Assembly: GCA_958295665.1 (NCBI GenBank)
Contig: OY282558.1
Coordinates: forward strand, 355,873,448 to 355,937,447
DNA length: 64,000 nt
Direction of reading: 5' to 3'
Source of the DNA: Tipula vernalis
Taxonomy: Eukaryota > Arthropoda > Insecta > Diptera > Tipulidae
Shown piece by piece: positions 36,943-50,246 of this stretch. Both the position numbers and the translations under genes were made by a program. The notes beneath the pieces are model-generated. The model was not told the origin of the DNA and searched no databases. It saw only the letters and a list, made by a program, of their open reading frames with translations. Within the stretch, counting starts at the first letter, position 1, and every line of letters begins with the position of its first letter.

Positions 36943-37169
36943 GTTTTACCAAAGGCAGCATTATTCATTAGTTTGAAAAGGTTTTTCTCAAACTCATACT
37001 TTGCTAGTGATCGTAACGATCTATTTAAATCTATATATGGCTTTAACCATGGTGATTGATCAAACTCAAGAATCTTATGAATTTTTGTTATTTTTAAACC
37101 ATACTGAATTGCTTGTTTTAGGTTTCTATAGTGACTAATATATTTTGTCTTATTATAAAGGGTAGCCAT
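36943..37169 (-). pseudogene. Internal part of the same type B DNA polymerase relic
   Basis: The minus strand reads [18 protein letters not shown], then [18 protein letters not shown], then [13 protein letters not shown]. This is the palm stretch before the DTDS motif in Polinton-type polymerases, with the NNAAFGKT segment at its end. The gene is then cut by the P-like element and resumes at 30593 on the far side. The exonuclease and N-terminal domains are absent upstream: a different short ORF starts within 30 bases, so the 5' part was lost before or during integration. Described only as a relic. Confidence 0.8.
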
Positions 37170-37180
37170 TATGGTTATGA

Positions 37181-37492
37181 TTAAAGTTTTAATACGATTT
37201 TGAAAAGCAGATTGTATACTATATATTCACAATTTATTCGTCTTGATGGATATTTTTGAACTCCCCTATTTTTTCGCAGCATTTTCACTTGATTACGAAA
37301 TCCTGTTACTAAGCCAATAGTACATTGCGTTTGATTTTTTCCTCCTAAAGTGGTGCATTTTTGCAGCTGGTTTCTAAGAAATTTCAAATTTTTACTACAT
37401 TCCTTAATGGCGTCTTGTAAAACCTCAGGATTTTGTGTAGCACTAATGAGAGTTGATTTAGTTTTGCTTACTAATTGACTTATTTTGGACAT
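37181..37492 (-). CDS. Unrecognised small basic protein upstream of the polymerase relic
   Basis: From the ATG at 37492 the frame encodes about 103 residues, starting [18 protein letters not shown]. It has a helical-looking region and four cysteines, including [17 protein letters not shown] do not recognise it. It lies on the same strand as the polymerase relic and immediately 5' of it, and it has a plausible TATA promoter 240 bases upstream. It could therefore be a gene of the same virus-like element, or a decayed chimera. No internal stop is present. Confidence 0.45.
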   Translation of the reverse strand: MSKISQLVSKTKSTLISATQNPEVLQDAIKECSKNLKFLRNQLQKCTTLGGKNQTQCTIGLVTGFRNQVKMLRKNRGVQKYPSRRINCEYIVYNLLFKIVLKL

Positions 37493-37699
37493 TTTCACAT
37501 TTTTATCAATAACTTTAAATATTTAGGATGTTAGATAGGTATTATCTATGATCACTACACTAATTTTATGATCACAACTAATTATTTTTAATATATTATA
37601 AACTGTTTGCTGAACACCTCTTTTTATGGTTTAATAAAACCTGCAGAACACTACTAATTATATTTAAATATTAAACGGTATGAACACTTCGAATTATAT

Positions 37700-37745
37700 T
37701 TGACGAATGAAAATAATATCACAAACGCGATGTTTATATAGTTTT
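37700..37745 (-). promoter_or_regulatory. Candidate TATA promoter for the small minus-strand ORF
   Basis: On the minus strand TATATAAACA at 37740-37731 is followed about 30 bases later by TCATTCGTC, an initiator-like sequence. The GTGTTC word recurs three times in the presumed leader. Spacing suits an RNA polymerase II core promoter in insects. Confidence 0.4.
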
Positions 37746-40700
37746 TATGCACCCTTTGGCCTAGCGAATTATAAAATAAAAAAATGTGAAGCAATTCGAT
37801 TGTGTATTATTTTGTCCATTTTTTATATGTTGGATATCACTATATAAAATAAAATCGATTTGAATATTATACTCAAAGGTAATCAGAATCATACATGTTC
37901 AATCATGTTCATACACGATAGAATTTTGATCTTTATATATCAATACATAAATTATAAATAAGAGAAATGAATATGAAAAGATAGTTTTTTCCCGTTAAGT
38001 ACCCGAATTTTTAATTATTACTGTAAATTAATTAATATATCTACAGTCTACACTACTAGTAATTTAGATATTTAGGGTTTACGATTTTTTTATTTAATAA
38101 AGTAACAACAACAAACTGAATTTTCGATTAAAATAATATTTTTTTATTGCATGACGTCATATACTAAGATAATAATTTTGGTAGGTTCTAAAAGTTGCAA
38201 ATTCGAGAAAAAAATTAACTCATCATCTGCTTCTATCTGCTTCCGGACGTACTTTGTATGTACATTTTTGTCAAAATTTCATTTAGACCTCTAATTTCGG
38301 AGATAATTAGGGTTTTATGTTTTTATTCGATAAAAACAATAACAACAAAATAATTTTTTATTTAGAACCAAATTCTCAATTGCCCTACATTTATATGAAA
38401 AGATGCCAAAAAAAGCAAATTTAGACCTCCATAGTAAATCCCATACGATTTTGTGCTAGAACTCTCATTGCTTTACTACTGTTGCTCAAAATTTTCTTGT
38501 TTGCAAAATCGTGAGTTGCCAAAATTATTTTTTCTTTAATTTAAATATAATATAGGTGGCTCATTATTGTAAGATCTTTTTCAAAATTAATTAACTGGAG
38601 TTACATTATTTGACTTGTTCCTAAAGGTATGTCATTTGCAGCAGCTTTCGCTCAATAGCTCGAAAAGATAAATCACGCAAAATAGACCAACACGTAACTA
38701 GCCAACGGGTATTTTCGTATTGTGAATATGTCACTAATACAATGTGACCTACTTTTTGGGAAGATAGTGCCTACTTTTATAATTTTTTGTAGCAAAATTG
38801 AATAGTATTTTCTAAACTCGAATGCGTAGTTGTTGAAATGAAAGTTTTTCAAATATTTTAGATTCCAATTTAAAACCACTAAACAATGGATCAACGAAAC
38901 TTTAATCGTTGTACTTTTGTGGGAATAAATAGCTTAATAATATAATATTGTATTTTGCAGCTAGCTTGTAAATCATACAGATAATGATAGTTTACTTTAG
39001 CTTTGGTTTAATCAACAATTTATTATACCATTCTCTACCATTCCATTTACACTGCGGTTGACTTGATTAGACGCCCTTAAATCGCATGATTTTCTTAAAT
39101 TCATTGAGAAGAGAGAGCAACGCTTAATTATTTTGAAAAAAAAACTAATGTTCTTTTCGAGATTATTTTTTTCTGGAATAATTTCAAATTATGGGCATTT
39201 TTCGAAAAAAAAAAATAAACCAGTAATGTGACTTTTCATTGAATTTTTTTTTCTTTTTTGATTAACTACTTTCTTATCCTTCTACATAGTTTGAACCTCG
39301 TGATCTGCCTACTTTCTTTAAATTTGATTCTCAACAATTTTGCCTTTAAGAGCATATTATTAAGATTTCACGTAATCCAATGAAATTTCTGCCCAGAGAA
39401 CTTGAATTCAATCAAACAGCACTAAACGTTATTCTGTTTGAAATCATATGAATCCAACCATTTGGTTGATTAATTTTAGAAAACCATTTATTGCAGCAAG
39501 ATCCTTTATAATAATTTACATTCATTTTGATGAAAACAAAAGCTATTTTTAAATGGCTCAAAATGAAATGGCGCCAAATGCCGAAAACCCGAATTTTTTG
39601 ACATGATGATCTACACCAAAAATTTTCAAAACGTTAGCAAATGAACAATGTGAGTAATTAAAAATTAATTTCTAAAATGAAAACAGCTTATTTTGATGTC
39701 ACTTTAAAATTTTTTATAAAAAAACAACAAACACTATTATATGTATATAAAATTTAGTTGCAATTACTTTAATTTAACTATAAAAACAGAAATAAGATAA
39801 AACGGGGTTTACATTACGGCATGAAATCAACTCAGGTTATAGAATTAAAACAAGTTGGATAAAACAATATTGCCGCCATCCGCGTTACATCATGTTTTGA
39901 TTGAAGTTGAGTTATTGTTCCTATAAAAGGACAGCTAGCAACGCCATTTTCAAATAAGTCTAATCGTGACAAATTTCTTCTTGCTACAACCGGGAATTCA
40001 AGCCGGCGCCCTCAAGATACAAAGCAAAGTTCTACTCTCTTTTTTTTTTTTTTTGTTTTTGTAAAAAATAACTTTCATATGAATCTAAATAGAAACAATT
40101 TTTGAAATCCTTAAAAAAGGATTAGTTTTTAATTAATTTGTGCTATATACAATATTTACAATATATGATCCTAATAATTTACTAGGATTGAAGCGGCCAG
40201 GCTAGGACATGCTTAGATTAATCGAATTAAATTGCCCGATTTATCAGTGATTATTAATCGAAAATTTCTTTTCTCGAAAAAACGGTGGCTAAGTTAATAA
40301 AAATTTGAAATTGTGAACAGAAATTTTTTGCAAATTATTTCTATTCCCTTTTCTATTAAAAAAGTAGGGCAACAATTTGGAAATTAGTGTAAAAAGTATC
40401 TTTATTTACTTCAAATTTAATTTTTGAACAAAAAAATGAAATCCAAATGAAAATATTTCTTTAAAAATTTTGAAATAATTAATTTTTTTTTTTTAATCAT
40501 TAATCGGAACCAAAAAAATCCGATTAACCGTTATCGAAATTTGCTCCTTTACCCTAAAAGCGTGATATGATTTAAGGGAGGCCCTGGCCCTTGCTATTGA
40601 GATTTACATATGAGCTTTAATACCAAGAGAATAAATTGCTCAAAAATAAAACCTTTAAAGTAAAGCTACATGTGCCACATGTTAATCAATAAAAAGTTAT

Positions 40701-41810
40701 GAAACGTCAATTAAAAGTTACGATAACAATTTAAATGTGAAAGCTTACTAGATAATTTTTGATTTAGGAAATATTGACTTTATTATTTGCCGTCAGCATA
40801 GTATTGCGGGTAAATTTAGAAACTTAAATTTATAATTACAGGGCAACCTATTTATTTAATCTCAAAGGTACCTAAGGAACAATTGATGGAATTTATACAA
40901 GGTGTTTTGACAGCAGAAGAATATTTTTCCAAAAAGAATTTTAATATATTTCAAATTTTGTAAACTGGTAGATACTGGATTGTCACATGGTTCATTAGTC
41001 AAGTGGTTCAAGAAATTAGTATTCAATTTCATTGACATTATAATTGTGACAAGCAACCGTTTGGAAGGGAACCACGGTTATTCGAAATACTGAGTTATTA
41101 GGCAGACCAGAATTGAATATTATGCATAGCGTAATATCCTCACAAATTTGTTCCTTATATACAGGTTTAGTTTTTGATGTTCTGTATGGTGTATATCTTA
41201 TCTATAATGCGAACGGAGATTTTACGCACTAGTCGAATTCTTTATTGGTTGTCACAGATACGGATATAGTTAAAGTTTTACCACAATTCGGAAATTTTGC
41301 GTTTGTGCGTGAGGCATATTCTATTTAAAATGACACTGCCGTTATTAAAGGCAAGACATTTATCAAGTAATACCTTTGAAGATTTCCGATACCATTTTAT
41401 GAGCAGAACTGTACGAGGTTTTAAGCTTCGAGCAAAGCAATCCTTTTTTTTAATTTATGGACAACATTTGTAAGCTGCATTTTTAACCAACCAGTATTGT
41501 ATGTTGTTGTTGTCAAAAGCCTATATGAACCATTATTATATAACCGTACAAATGCAATTATTTTGTCATGGTTCAGATCAGTACTACAAAATTAAAATGT
41601 ATAACAGAATTATGGATGTGTATCAACTAAGCGTGATCACGACCATAATATATTTGTTTTTTTTTTATACTTTAAATTTAATTATATTTTTTACTAATAT
41701 GTGTATAGGCGGTCACGATAATTTGTTTGTATTTAATATTTTTGGCAAAATTGATATTACATTTTCCAATCTCGCAAACGTTTTGCATTTTGATTTTTAT
41801 ATTAAAAATT
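37746..41810. other. Long stretch without a supportable gene
   Basis: AT-rich sequence. CTATAAAAGG at 39921-39930 followed by more GC-rich sequence could be a core promoter or the remains of an LTR, but no ORF follows. The frames at 41501-41821 are low-complexity F/I/Y and not recognised. T runs occur near 40040 and 40490. Confidence 0.4.
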
Positions 41811-41813
41811 CTT

Positions 41814-43083
41814 ATGAGTAAATTTAACAGAATACTCCAAAATAATTGCATAAACGATTATTTCTTAAATGTTGATGAATTTTTATTGAATAAAAAATGT
41901 ATTGATTCCTCATCAAAAAGATTAAATATCCTTCAATATAATGTGCGAGGTATGAATAATTTTGATAAATTTGATGATGTTCTTATGTTTAGCAAGAGGC
42001 TCAAAGAAGATATTGATATTATGGTTGTTGGTGAGACTTGGATTCAGAGTAAAAACATCATGTCATTTCAAATAAACAGTTTTAAAGGCATCTTCGCATG
42101 TCGTGATGATTAAGTAGGGAGGGGGGGGGGGGGTTAGCCGTTTTTGTTAAAAATAATCTAAAATTTAACATTGTTATGACTGATTATAGCAAGTTTCCAT
42201 TCCATTTTATATGTTTTGAGCTTCCTGATTATAACTCTACTAAGCTGTGGGCTTTTTATAAACCACCTAATTGTGATAATAAAATATTTTTAAGTTTTTT
42301 GGACCCTATTGACGTAAATAGAACTGATACAATTATTGTTGGGGATGTAAATATTCCCGCAAATAAGAGTTTGGATATTGTCTCTGATTATAAAAACATA
42401 TTGATGAGTACCGGGATGATTGTTACGAATACATCTTCCACTAGGAAAATTTCTTTCCAATCAGTGGCAATATTCTTGATCATGTTGTATGTGGCTTCAT
42501 AAACATTAAAACGGTTCATAATTCAACCATCTTCTCAGATATTAATGATCATAATTTTATTTTTTCATCCATTTTTTTCAAACCTAAATTCTTTCGACAT
42601 AAACTAGTACATAATATTGTTGATGTTGAAAAGGTTGATTATTATTTTGACGATTTTCTTTCAACAGCAGATTTCGATCCTGCTGACCCTGAGGCTACTA
42701 TTAAGCTAATTATCGAGCAATACAATGATTTCATCAAAAAATATACAGCTGTTAAAAGTGTTGTTGCTAAATTGAAAAACAACTCTTATTCCTGGATGAC
42801 ATATAACTTATGGAAGCTCATTGGAAAATGTAACCGAGTCTTAAAAAAATACAAATTAGGACCTAACTTAGAAATTCGAAATCAACTTCAGACTGTTAGT
42901 AAAAAAATATTATCTGTAAAGTATTTCGCAAAGAAACGTTACTATGAAAATATGTTTAGCAATGTTAGTCAAAAAAACTTATGGAAAAACATAAATCAGT
43001 TTTTGAATAGAAATAAGTGTAATAATGATATAGGCCAATTTCTACTTTATCTGTATTCGATAAAATCATTGAAAAAATTATAA
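41814..43083 (+). pseudogene. Endonuclease and linker portion of the ORF2 relic
   Basis: The frame gives LNILQYNVRGMNNFDKFD, then DIMVVGETWIQ, then GGLAVFVKNN after the G tract, and IIVGDVNIP near 42335. These are the N, E, and D-x-N motifs of the apurinic-type endonuclease of LINEs. The final SDH box falls near 42540 as INDHNFI in another frame. A lysine-rich linker with LKKYKLGP and KKRYYENMF leads to the RT. Shifts occur at the G tract (42121-42133) and around 42450-42500. Confidence 0.7.
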
Positions 43084-44243
43084 ATATAAGGAGTTTCTTA
43101 AATAAATCGGAATTTCTCAATGCGTATCAGTATCGATTTAGGGACGGTGCGGGTGCCGAGATGGCTCTCGCAGAGATGGTAAATTTGATTTATAATGCTT
43201 TTGATCTAAAGACATATGTAGGAGTATTGTTCCTTGATCTCAAGAAAGCGTTTGACACCATTGATCATAAGTTACTTCTGGATAAACTATTTTACTATGG
43301 ATTTCGTGAAAATTCGCATAAATTAATAAGTAGTTAATTAACTAATCGACAACAATACGTAATGATTGATGGGGTCAGGAGCAATATTCTTGATGTTACT
43401 TGTGGGGTTCCACAAGGTAGTGTTCTTGGGCCATTATTGTTCTTTATATTTATTAATGATATCTCCCACTTGCCCTTGCTTGAAACAAAAGATCCTTCTA
43501 ATATAATTATTAATATAAAACAAGATATGAAAATGTTACTTAAATATTTCAAGTCTAATCTGATTTCACTAAATTTGCTAAACACGAAATTTATTATTTT
43601 TCACTCGCCATATAAAATTCCCTATAATGTAACATCTTTTATAATAAATAATATTATTATTGATCGAGTTGAAAGTTTTAAATGCTTAGGAGTAACGTTT
43701 GATTCCCGCATGGGATGGGAAGAGCATATTAAATCAATTTGCGGTAAAATGGCTCCGTTAGTGGGACTCATAAGAAGGCTTTCATATTATGTGCCTACAT
43801 ATGTCATGAGATTAATGTATTCTGCATTTATTCATCCAAAAATCCTCTATGGGATTATTGTTTATGGAACTGCTAGCTACGGTAAGTTAAAAAAAGTACA
43901 GATTTTGCAAAATAAAAGTTTGAAAGCTATTTCGAAACTACCTACAAGATTTTCTACATTGAGTTTATTTGAAACTGAATTCAACGGTATCTTACCCATA
44001 GATGCGTTACATGATTTTCAATTATCATTATATATGTACAAGACGTTGAATGTATCTTCTGTTCTCTCTAATTTGGAATTTTATTATAATAATCATAATT
44101 ATCGTACCAGATTTGCAAATAACATACGTTGTGGAACTATCACAAATGAATTTGGACGAAAATCAATTAGATATTCTGGTCCCTCTTTGTACAATAAATT
44201 ACCAGAATCCGTAAAAAAACTCAGTAAATGTTCATCATTTTAA
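43084..44243 (+). pseudogene. RT portion of the ORF2 relic
   Basis: Around 43095-43330 the sequence reads AYQYRFRDGAGAEMAL and VLFLDLKKAFDTIDHKLL, the RT blocks with the first catalytic aspartate. A TAA at 43335-43337 follows, then an open frame to 44243. That frame holds GVPQGSVLGPLLFFIFIND, then at once KQDMKMLLKYFKSNLISLN and a CLGVTFDSRMGWEEHI block, and a C-terminal part with YGIIVYGTA and RTRFANNIRCG. About 40 residues that should hold FADD are missing, so it is catalytically dead. The tail continues beyond 44243 in another frame. Confidence 0.8.
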
Positions 44244-44444
44244 GAAAAACTTGAGATTGCATTATCAAAACTTAATAGAAGATTATATTTTTTAATATTT
44301 AATATTAGTTTACTTATTGCTTAATATTTATTAATTTTTATTTTATTTATATTGTTGATTTCCTTAAAAGGACAAGAAATCCATTGGAAATCAACAATGT
44401 AAATATGCTTTATTATTGTTGGAAAATTTATTTAAGATTAATGG

Positions 44445-44480
44445 ATTATATTATTATTATTATTATTATTATATTATTAA
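44445..44480 (+). repeat. (ATT)n microsatellite at element 3' end
   Basis: About ten ATT units directly follow the non-coding tail of the non-LTR element and probably represent its 3' terminus. Confidence 0.7.
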
Positions 44481-46950
44481 TTGTATGTAATTATCGTTGT
44501 CTTCTGAAGCTTCAAATATTTGTAATTTCTGAGGTTGAGCCTGTTACTAAATTCAAATAGAAAATTATAAAGAGCTTTGTCCAGGTTTTTAATTTCGAGA
44601 AAGGTAAAGACAAGCAATGCCTAAATTATGCTAAATAACCAATATCAAATTCAACAAGTGTGATATTTTTTTGTTGCCACAACCATAAATGTAATGTTGT
44701 TGTTGTTGTAAACCCTATAAAAATGGCAAATATTTCCATTTTCGAGGTTGAGCTCTGTTCGGTTACTAAAACTGTTCATTTACATGTATGGACGGAAAAT
44801 TAAACTTCCTTACAAGTTTAGGATAAATGCCCGTTTTGGACAGATGAGCTTTCAAATATTTATAAGGAAAATGAAAGATACACACAAATTCCACACATTT
44901 TTAAATGGACAAATTTTAAGCGTGTGTAACGTTGGTAGCGTGCAAGCTTTCTTATCCGAAAACAATGAACTCTATTCTTCCAAGAATAATCCCCCAAATT
45001 TTAATAGATTCATCATTAATTTGCGGAAAAATAATTAATCAAAATTAATCCTAATCAAAAACCCTTTTCAGCTAAATATTGTTGAAAGCGAAAATCTTTC
45101 TTTAGTGTTTTTAGGGCGATACAAATCTATTAATATTCCTTTTATTAAAAACTATACCTAATGTATAATACACGCTTTATTTACACTATAATTAGGTGAT
45201 TAAATATCAATCAAATTTCAATTTTACCTAATTTGAATTTGTTTTTGTTTCGAAAACTAATGAAAAGCGTATATACCTACCTATAGGCTACAGGCAAAAA
45301 GGAACATTAAACATTTTTGTGTTTCGTAGTATCACTGTGCTAATCTAATAGTACATAATTTACTTATGTCATTGTTATCCGCATTATACACGAATGTATA
45401 TTTTATGAAAGTCATACATCAATTGAGATTAATTCACTTTTATAACAAATTGTTGTTGCTATTTAATACATATTATTTTACTTGTGTTTAACGGAAATCG
45501 TTTTACACAACAACACGAAATACGAAAGAAGAAAAAATTACAAAAAATGAAAAGAATGTTACGTGAAAATTTTATAAAGGAAATAAGGAAAATATAGAAC
45601 TAAACATTTTTTTGGTGCTGGATTCATTCGATTTCCGATTAACGGTAGTATTTTATACAGGAAATTCGATAAAATCTTATTTGAATATTATTTTTGTATA
45701 TATGGTGTTCAGGATTGATATATACCAAAAAAAAAAACTGTGTTGTGATTGTATAAATGGGAAATGAATGTTGATATATTTACCATGCATATACCTTGAT
45801 ATATGTAAGTATGTAGTTATGTATACTTAAGGAAAGTATAAACGATTTAAATCGGAAATTTTTGGTTCTTATGTACATAAATATAAATATGATTATGATT
45901 TTTATTATAAATTTTGAGGTTTTATGTTTTATTTGGATTGGGAAAATTATGCTGAACAACAGGTTTACTCAATTTATAGTTTTCCAAAGGTTGAATTTGG
46001 TTTTATGTTTTTACTGCCGTCAAGATTACACCCGTTCTAAATTAATAGAGCGATATAATTTATTATCAAGGGATAAGCAAAAAAGTATGTATTTAAGATA
46101 TCCAAATAATTGTGTTGGGTTTTATGCCTACAAGTAAAATAAAAAATTGGCGCAATAGACAAATGCCAATTTGTACGTTTGAATAACCACTTTGATTTTT
46201 TTTTTAAATATTCATACCATCGAATATTTAGGGTATACATGTACGCATAAAATATAATTATAGATTTGTTTCTTTTAATTTTATGAAAGGAAGAATGTTG
46301 CGCTATTTTATATACGATTCCCCAATTAATATTTCTATATTACAAATTTACTGAAAACAAATAATTTAGCACAATAAAAGATGAAGCTTTCACAGACGTA
46401 CGTACATTCGAGGCCCCAAAAAACATTTGGCTAACAGGGCTTAGCGCTAGGACGTCTTACCTTATAAAACCGATGATTCATTTGATGGCAATAAAGACAA
46501 TTAAATGTTGGTAAGCCTCTGCCTAATAAATGTTTTCTAATTGGAACATATTCAATCAGATATAATTCTGAAAATCTTAAAAATTTCAGATACTCTAAAA
46601 ACCTTTTAAAAATGTTGAAATCTCGAATCTCTGGGACCTAACTATTGTTTTCGATCATCTTCATTTGCGTTCGTTTTATTATATTCGTACTATTGTTTCG
46701 AATAGGTCGAAACTTGTAGACTGTGATCAAAAATTTAGAACAAATTCTTTAATCTTTATTTTCGACTATTTACGAATGGTTGACTCTTCAAAATTTATAA
46801 TTTTTTATATAAACTAAAATATAAGTGAATGATAAAAAATATTTGGCTTGAGCACAAATAGATTTTAATTTGTAAAGTTAAAAAGACGTATTTGTATTCT
46901 GAGGACAACCAGATAAAAAAATACCAATCAATATCAATTTAAGCTAATGC
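44481..46950. other. Stretch without a supportable gene
   Basis: GAGGTTGAGC-containing blocks recur at about 44530 and 44742, indicating a small duplication. The 96-codon frame at 44748-45038 (+) is not recognised. The rest is AT-rich with TTGTTGTTGTT near 44700. Confidence 0.4.
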
Positions 46951-46959
46951 TTGAATTTT

Positions 46960-47992
46960 CTAGAGAATATTGCTACATGTTGTGTGCCAATGCCTAGCCA
47001 TTTTCCAGCAAAGACTGCAACATCTAGGAGGGAAAACAATCAGCCCAGATAGTATGTATTGTATTTTGTACCGGCCGGTAATATTATTAGATTCATTAAG
47101 AGTCTGAGTATTGACTGGACGGATAATTAAGCAGGGTCCAGCATAATGGATCTTTGAGGTCGCAGTGCGAGGTGGCTGATCGTCCACATGTCCACATGAT
47201 CCTTCAATAATAATAATAATAGAGAATAATGCTCACTTAGCAACTACATCCACATTATCGGCAGAAGGGAGAGTGGCAACGAATAAAATATGGGAAAACC
47301 AGACCGTCATTTAAAATGCGGGACCTATGAGCAAAAATCCCTTTTGGAAAAACCAATCAACATACAGGAAAGAGCATTGAAACACATTAGATTACAAATA
47401 ACCAAAATTTGCAGACAAAATGAGGAAAACACTGTCAGTTGATGAAATGTAAAAGTATAGCCTATTACGAACCTTGCATTCCCTAATTTAATAGGAATTA
47501 TAACCTTCGTAGTTTATTATTTCCGTTTCTTGGGATGTAATGAGTTTACTGCACCTGCAATAAATGTTTGACTTAAGCTTTGTACACTTTTATTTGGTTA
47601 ACTTTTTTCCTTGTGGTGTTTTTGAAATCGGCGGCTTAATTTATTCATTCTGTTATCTTTTTCATTTTCAAGGAATGTTTTCGGTTCTATTCTATTTTAA
47701 TTTCTCTTGGTTATCAGTGCTTTTTCTCTTTAGCATTTCTCATATGAATCATATTGGAAAGTTGGTTACAATTCTTCTCGTGATATTTCAAAAATTCGTT
47801 TGGATTTTTATCCTGAAGTTTATTTGGGAATATTTCGGGTTTGGAAATAAGTCCATTCTTGAGTTCGAATGGTGTCATCTTAATTGTGCAATGTAGGGAG
47901 TTGTATGTAATTAAGGTTTCATTCATGATTTTACTAGGATCTTTGTCGTGGTTTTTATTAAATATCGTCGGTTTGCAGGAATAGAGTGACAT
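46960..47992 (-). mobile_element. Gypsy/errantivirus-like LTR retroelement fragments
   Basis: At 47714-47992 on the minus strand a 92-codon frame contains ITYNSLHCTIKMTPFELKNG, the TPFEL-type C-terminal end of a Gypsy-group integrase catalytic core. The metal-binding residues upstream were not identified. About 530 bases further along the same strand, 47187-46960 encodes a frame with SKIHYAGPCLI, which faintly recalls the Env region of insect errantiviruses. That call is weak, but the order (integrase then env) would be right. No LTRs or primer-binding site were located. Both pieces are broken fragments. Confidence 0.5.
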
Positions 47993-47999
47993 ATTCCAA

Positions 48000-48700
48000 A
48001 AAAGTTAGTTTTTCAGGAAATCGGTTTGAATTATTTTTTAGAAGGAAATCGTTAATTACTGAACCATTAACGAAGAAAACTATTTTTTATTGTTGCTGGT
48101 TATTAGCTAACAGTATTCGAGTTCACTATTTAAAGGTTAAAATAGCCCCATTTTGAGATGTGACGTTATTCTTGATAATTCACATAGTGATAGGTATTAA
48201 AATAACTGGTTTTAATATCATTCGTGAAAAGAATTAAGAGTTAATAGACACGTAAAAATAGTTTATCATTTTATTATTTAAAATTCAACAAAGTTTAAAA
48301 GATACTTAAATAAAAGGTTTATAAATTCAAAGACAGATAAAAAACAAGATTATAATTATAATTACTATAAAATTGAAAGAATAACCATAACAATTTTAAT
48401 TACAGACTTTCAAAAAAACTCGAGTAATATTTTGGAATATAATTTCCCTTTACCAAATCAAGCAAGGTTTTCGCTTATTGTCGGATATTTCAGGTTTAGA
48501 AGAACAAGCATGTTTTAATTAGGAATCTCTGGCTATTCTGAATTACTATGGCTTCTTTGAATGCTTTGTCGCTGTACGAAGTTTTGTAAAATATTGAAGA
48601 CGGAGAACACTTTTCAACTTTTATTATTTTTATATCTGTTATTTTGACTAAGTTTCTCAAATTAAATCTCATTTATCCTATCAAATCTTTTAAGTCATAA
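48000..48700. other. AT-rich spacer
   Basis: No ORF, repeat or RNA gene that I can support. Confidence 0.4.
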
Positions 48701-50044
48701 AATTCTTCGAATTACCTTTCAATCACTCTATGCGGAGCACCCTTTTCCTTGGCAACTTTTATGCAACTTATGAAAGCATCAGGAATGTACAATGAACCAC
48801 TTCGTGGTTGATTTTTCCGTTCAGTTTTTATAATTGAATGGACCGAGTCACCCTTATTTTGGGTATATCCCTTAACAAAATACTTGTGTCTTATCGACTT
48901 GATATTCATGGATTTAACGGCATATAGATATATATATAAGTTAAACTGACTTTTCATTGACACCCCTATTTCCTATTCCTTCATGCCATACAAAGCAATC
49001 GGCAGATTTGAATCGAATGTCGTAAATGCTAAAGTTAAAAACGTGTAACTTGGACTTGTAGAAGAATACATAAGCTTTGCCTGAGGGGACTCTGATACAC
49101 GGCTTCCAAATCATATACTGCAACGATAATATTAGGTGTGTTCGAAAACTTTTCTTTATCAGATTTTTTTCTTCACGAGCTAAATCTTTTTCCTTTAAGC
49201 CAGTGTCGTACTTCTCCTTCATTTGTTCCTTTTCTTCAAGTGTAGCATTTTCATATGCCCGCACTGGTCGTTTCTTGGCATATAATTAAATATATTAAAT
49301 TCTTTAGTAAAAATTTTGAAAGAAAGCAAATCTGCAAGATAATTTCTATGAATGTCTGAAATATATTTGTTTCCTTTCCGATTCAGAGCGTCGATAGTGG
49401 CTTTCCACTTTGGGAATACAACGAATAAAACAACGAACTTCTTGTTTCCCTCGTTTTTGTTCCTCCATGTCACTCATCAATTTATCCCGCTTTTCAAGTA
49501 TACATTCTTAATTGGCCTGTCATTAATGTCCAAAGTAATTTTGAAAAAAAAAAAAAAATTCAGTTTCTGTTCTTTTAAATTAAAATATAATGCATTGTTT
49601 AAAGATGTTCCGGAGTTTTTCCTTATATACCTATATCTTGGCTGAACTGGTTCTAAGCAGGAAGCAATAAAAAGTCTTTGCTTATCTAGATTGCCCAACT
49701 TCCAGAAAATCGTAAATATTCGATGACGCTCTTCTTCCGAAATTTTACTCGAACAATTCAATCTGCATTTGTTAATACTTGGTGGCTTCATTTGACAAGG
49801 TTCTGATACATTATTTACTTTACTATTTGTCTCATAGGCTTTTCTTGTATTTCTTAACCTTTTAGCTGTGTTCTCCTCCAGTTGGCTACATTATTTATTC
49901 TTTCTCTACCCTTCTTTGTGGGACTTGGATAAGTTGCTTTCTCGCTTGTAGAAGATGGTTGAAATTCTACTTCTTCGTCACTGCTAGTGTGGCTTTGATC
50001 TTCTACAATTTTGAAGGAAAGGTCATTTATTAGGTCCTCACAAT

Positions 50045-50118
50045 CTGAAAGCATAAATATTTGCAAACAAAAAGTACATAATTATTTACTAAATTCTTAA
50101 ACACGTCATTGTAAGTAC
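50045..50118 (-). other. 74 bp intron in the orphan gene
   Basis: On the minus strand the donor is GATGAAG|GTACTTAC at 50118 and the acceptor is TATGCTTTCAG|ATTG at 50045. Splicing joins the acidic ESSDE stretch in frame to DCEDLINDL. Reading through instead soon meets a stop. The size is typical of dipteran short introns. Confidence 0.65.
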
Positions 50119-50246
50119 CTTCATCGGATGATTCTGAACTTGAACTTGAGCTGTTACTACTGCTGCTAATTGACGTAGACGATGCCGATACTGAAGACTG
50201 TACTTTATTTTGATCTGGCTCAATTGCATTCAAACTTTTTCAAAAC

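Larger units (their letters stand above)
41814..44480 (+). mobile_element. Non-LTR retrotransposon of a second family, decayed
   Basis: A single ORF2-type coding region of endonuclease and RT is recognisable from about 41814 to 44290, followed by a short 3' region ending in (ATT)n microsatellite at 44445-44480. CR1-, Kiri- or Daphne-type elements end in short microsatellites rather than poly(A), which fits. Lesions include a G13 tract, several frameshifts, a TAA stop at 43335 and loss of the YADD segment. ORF1 was not found upstream. Confidence 0.7.

Noticed and set aside
39918..39960. TATA box and initiator-like sequence
   Set aside because: It looks good in isolation, but no ORF or exon follows, and no LTR pair could be found.
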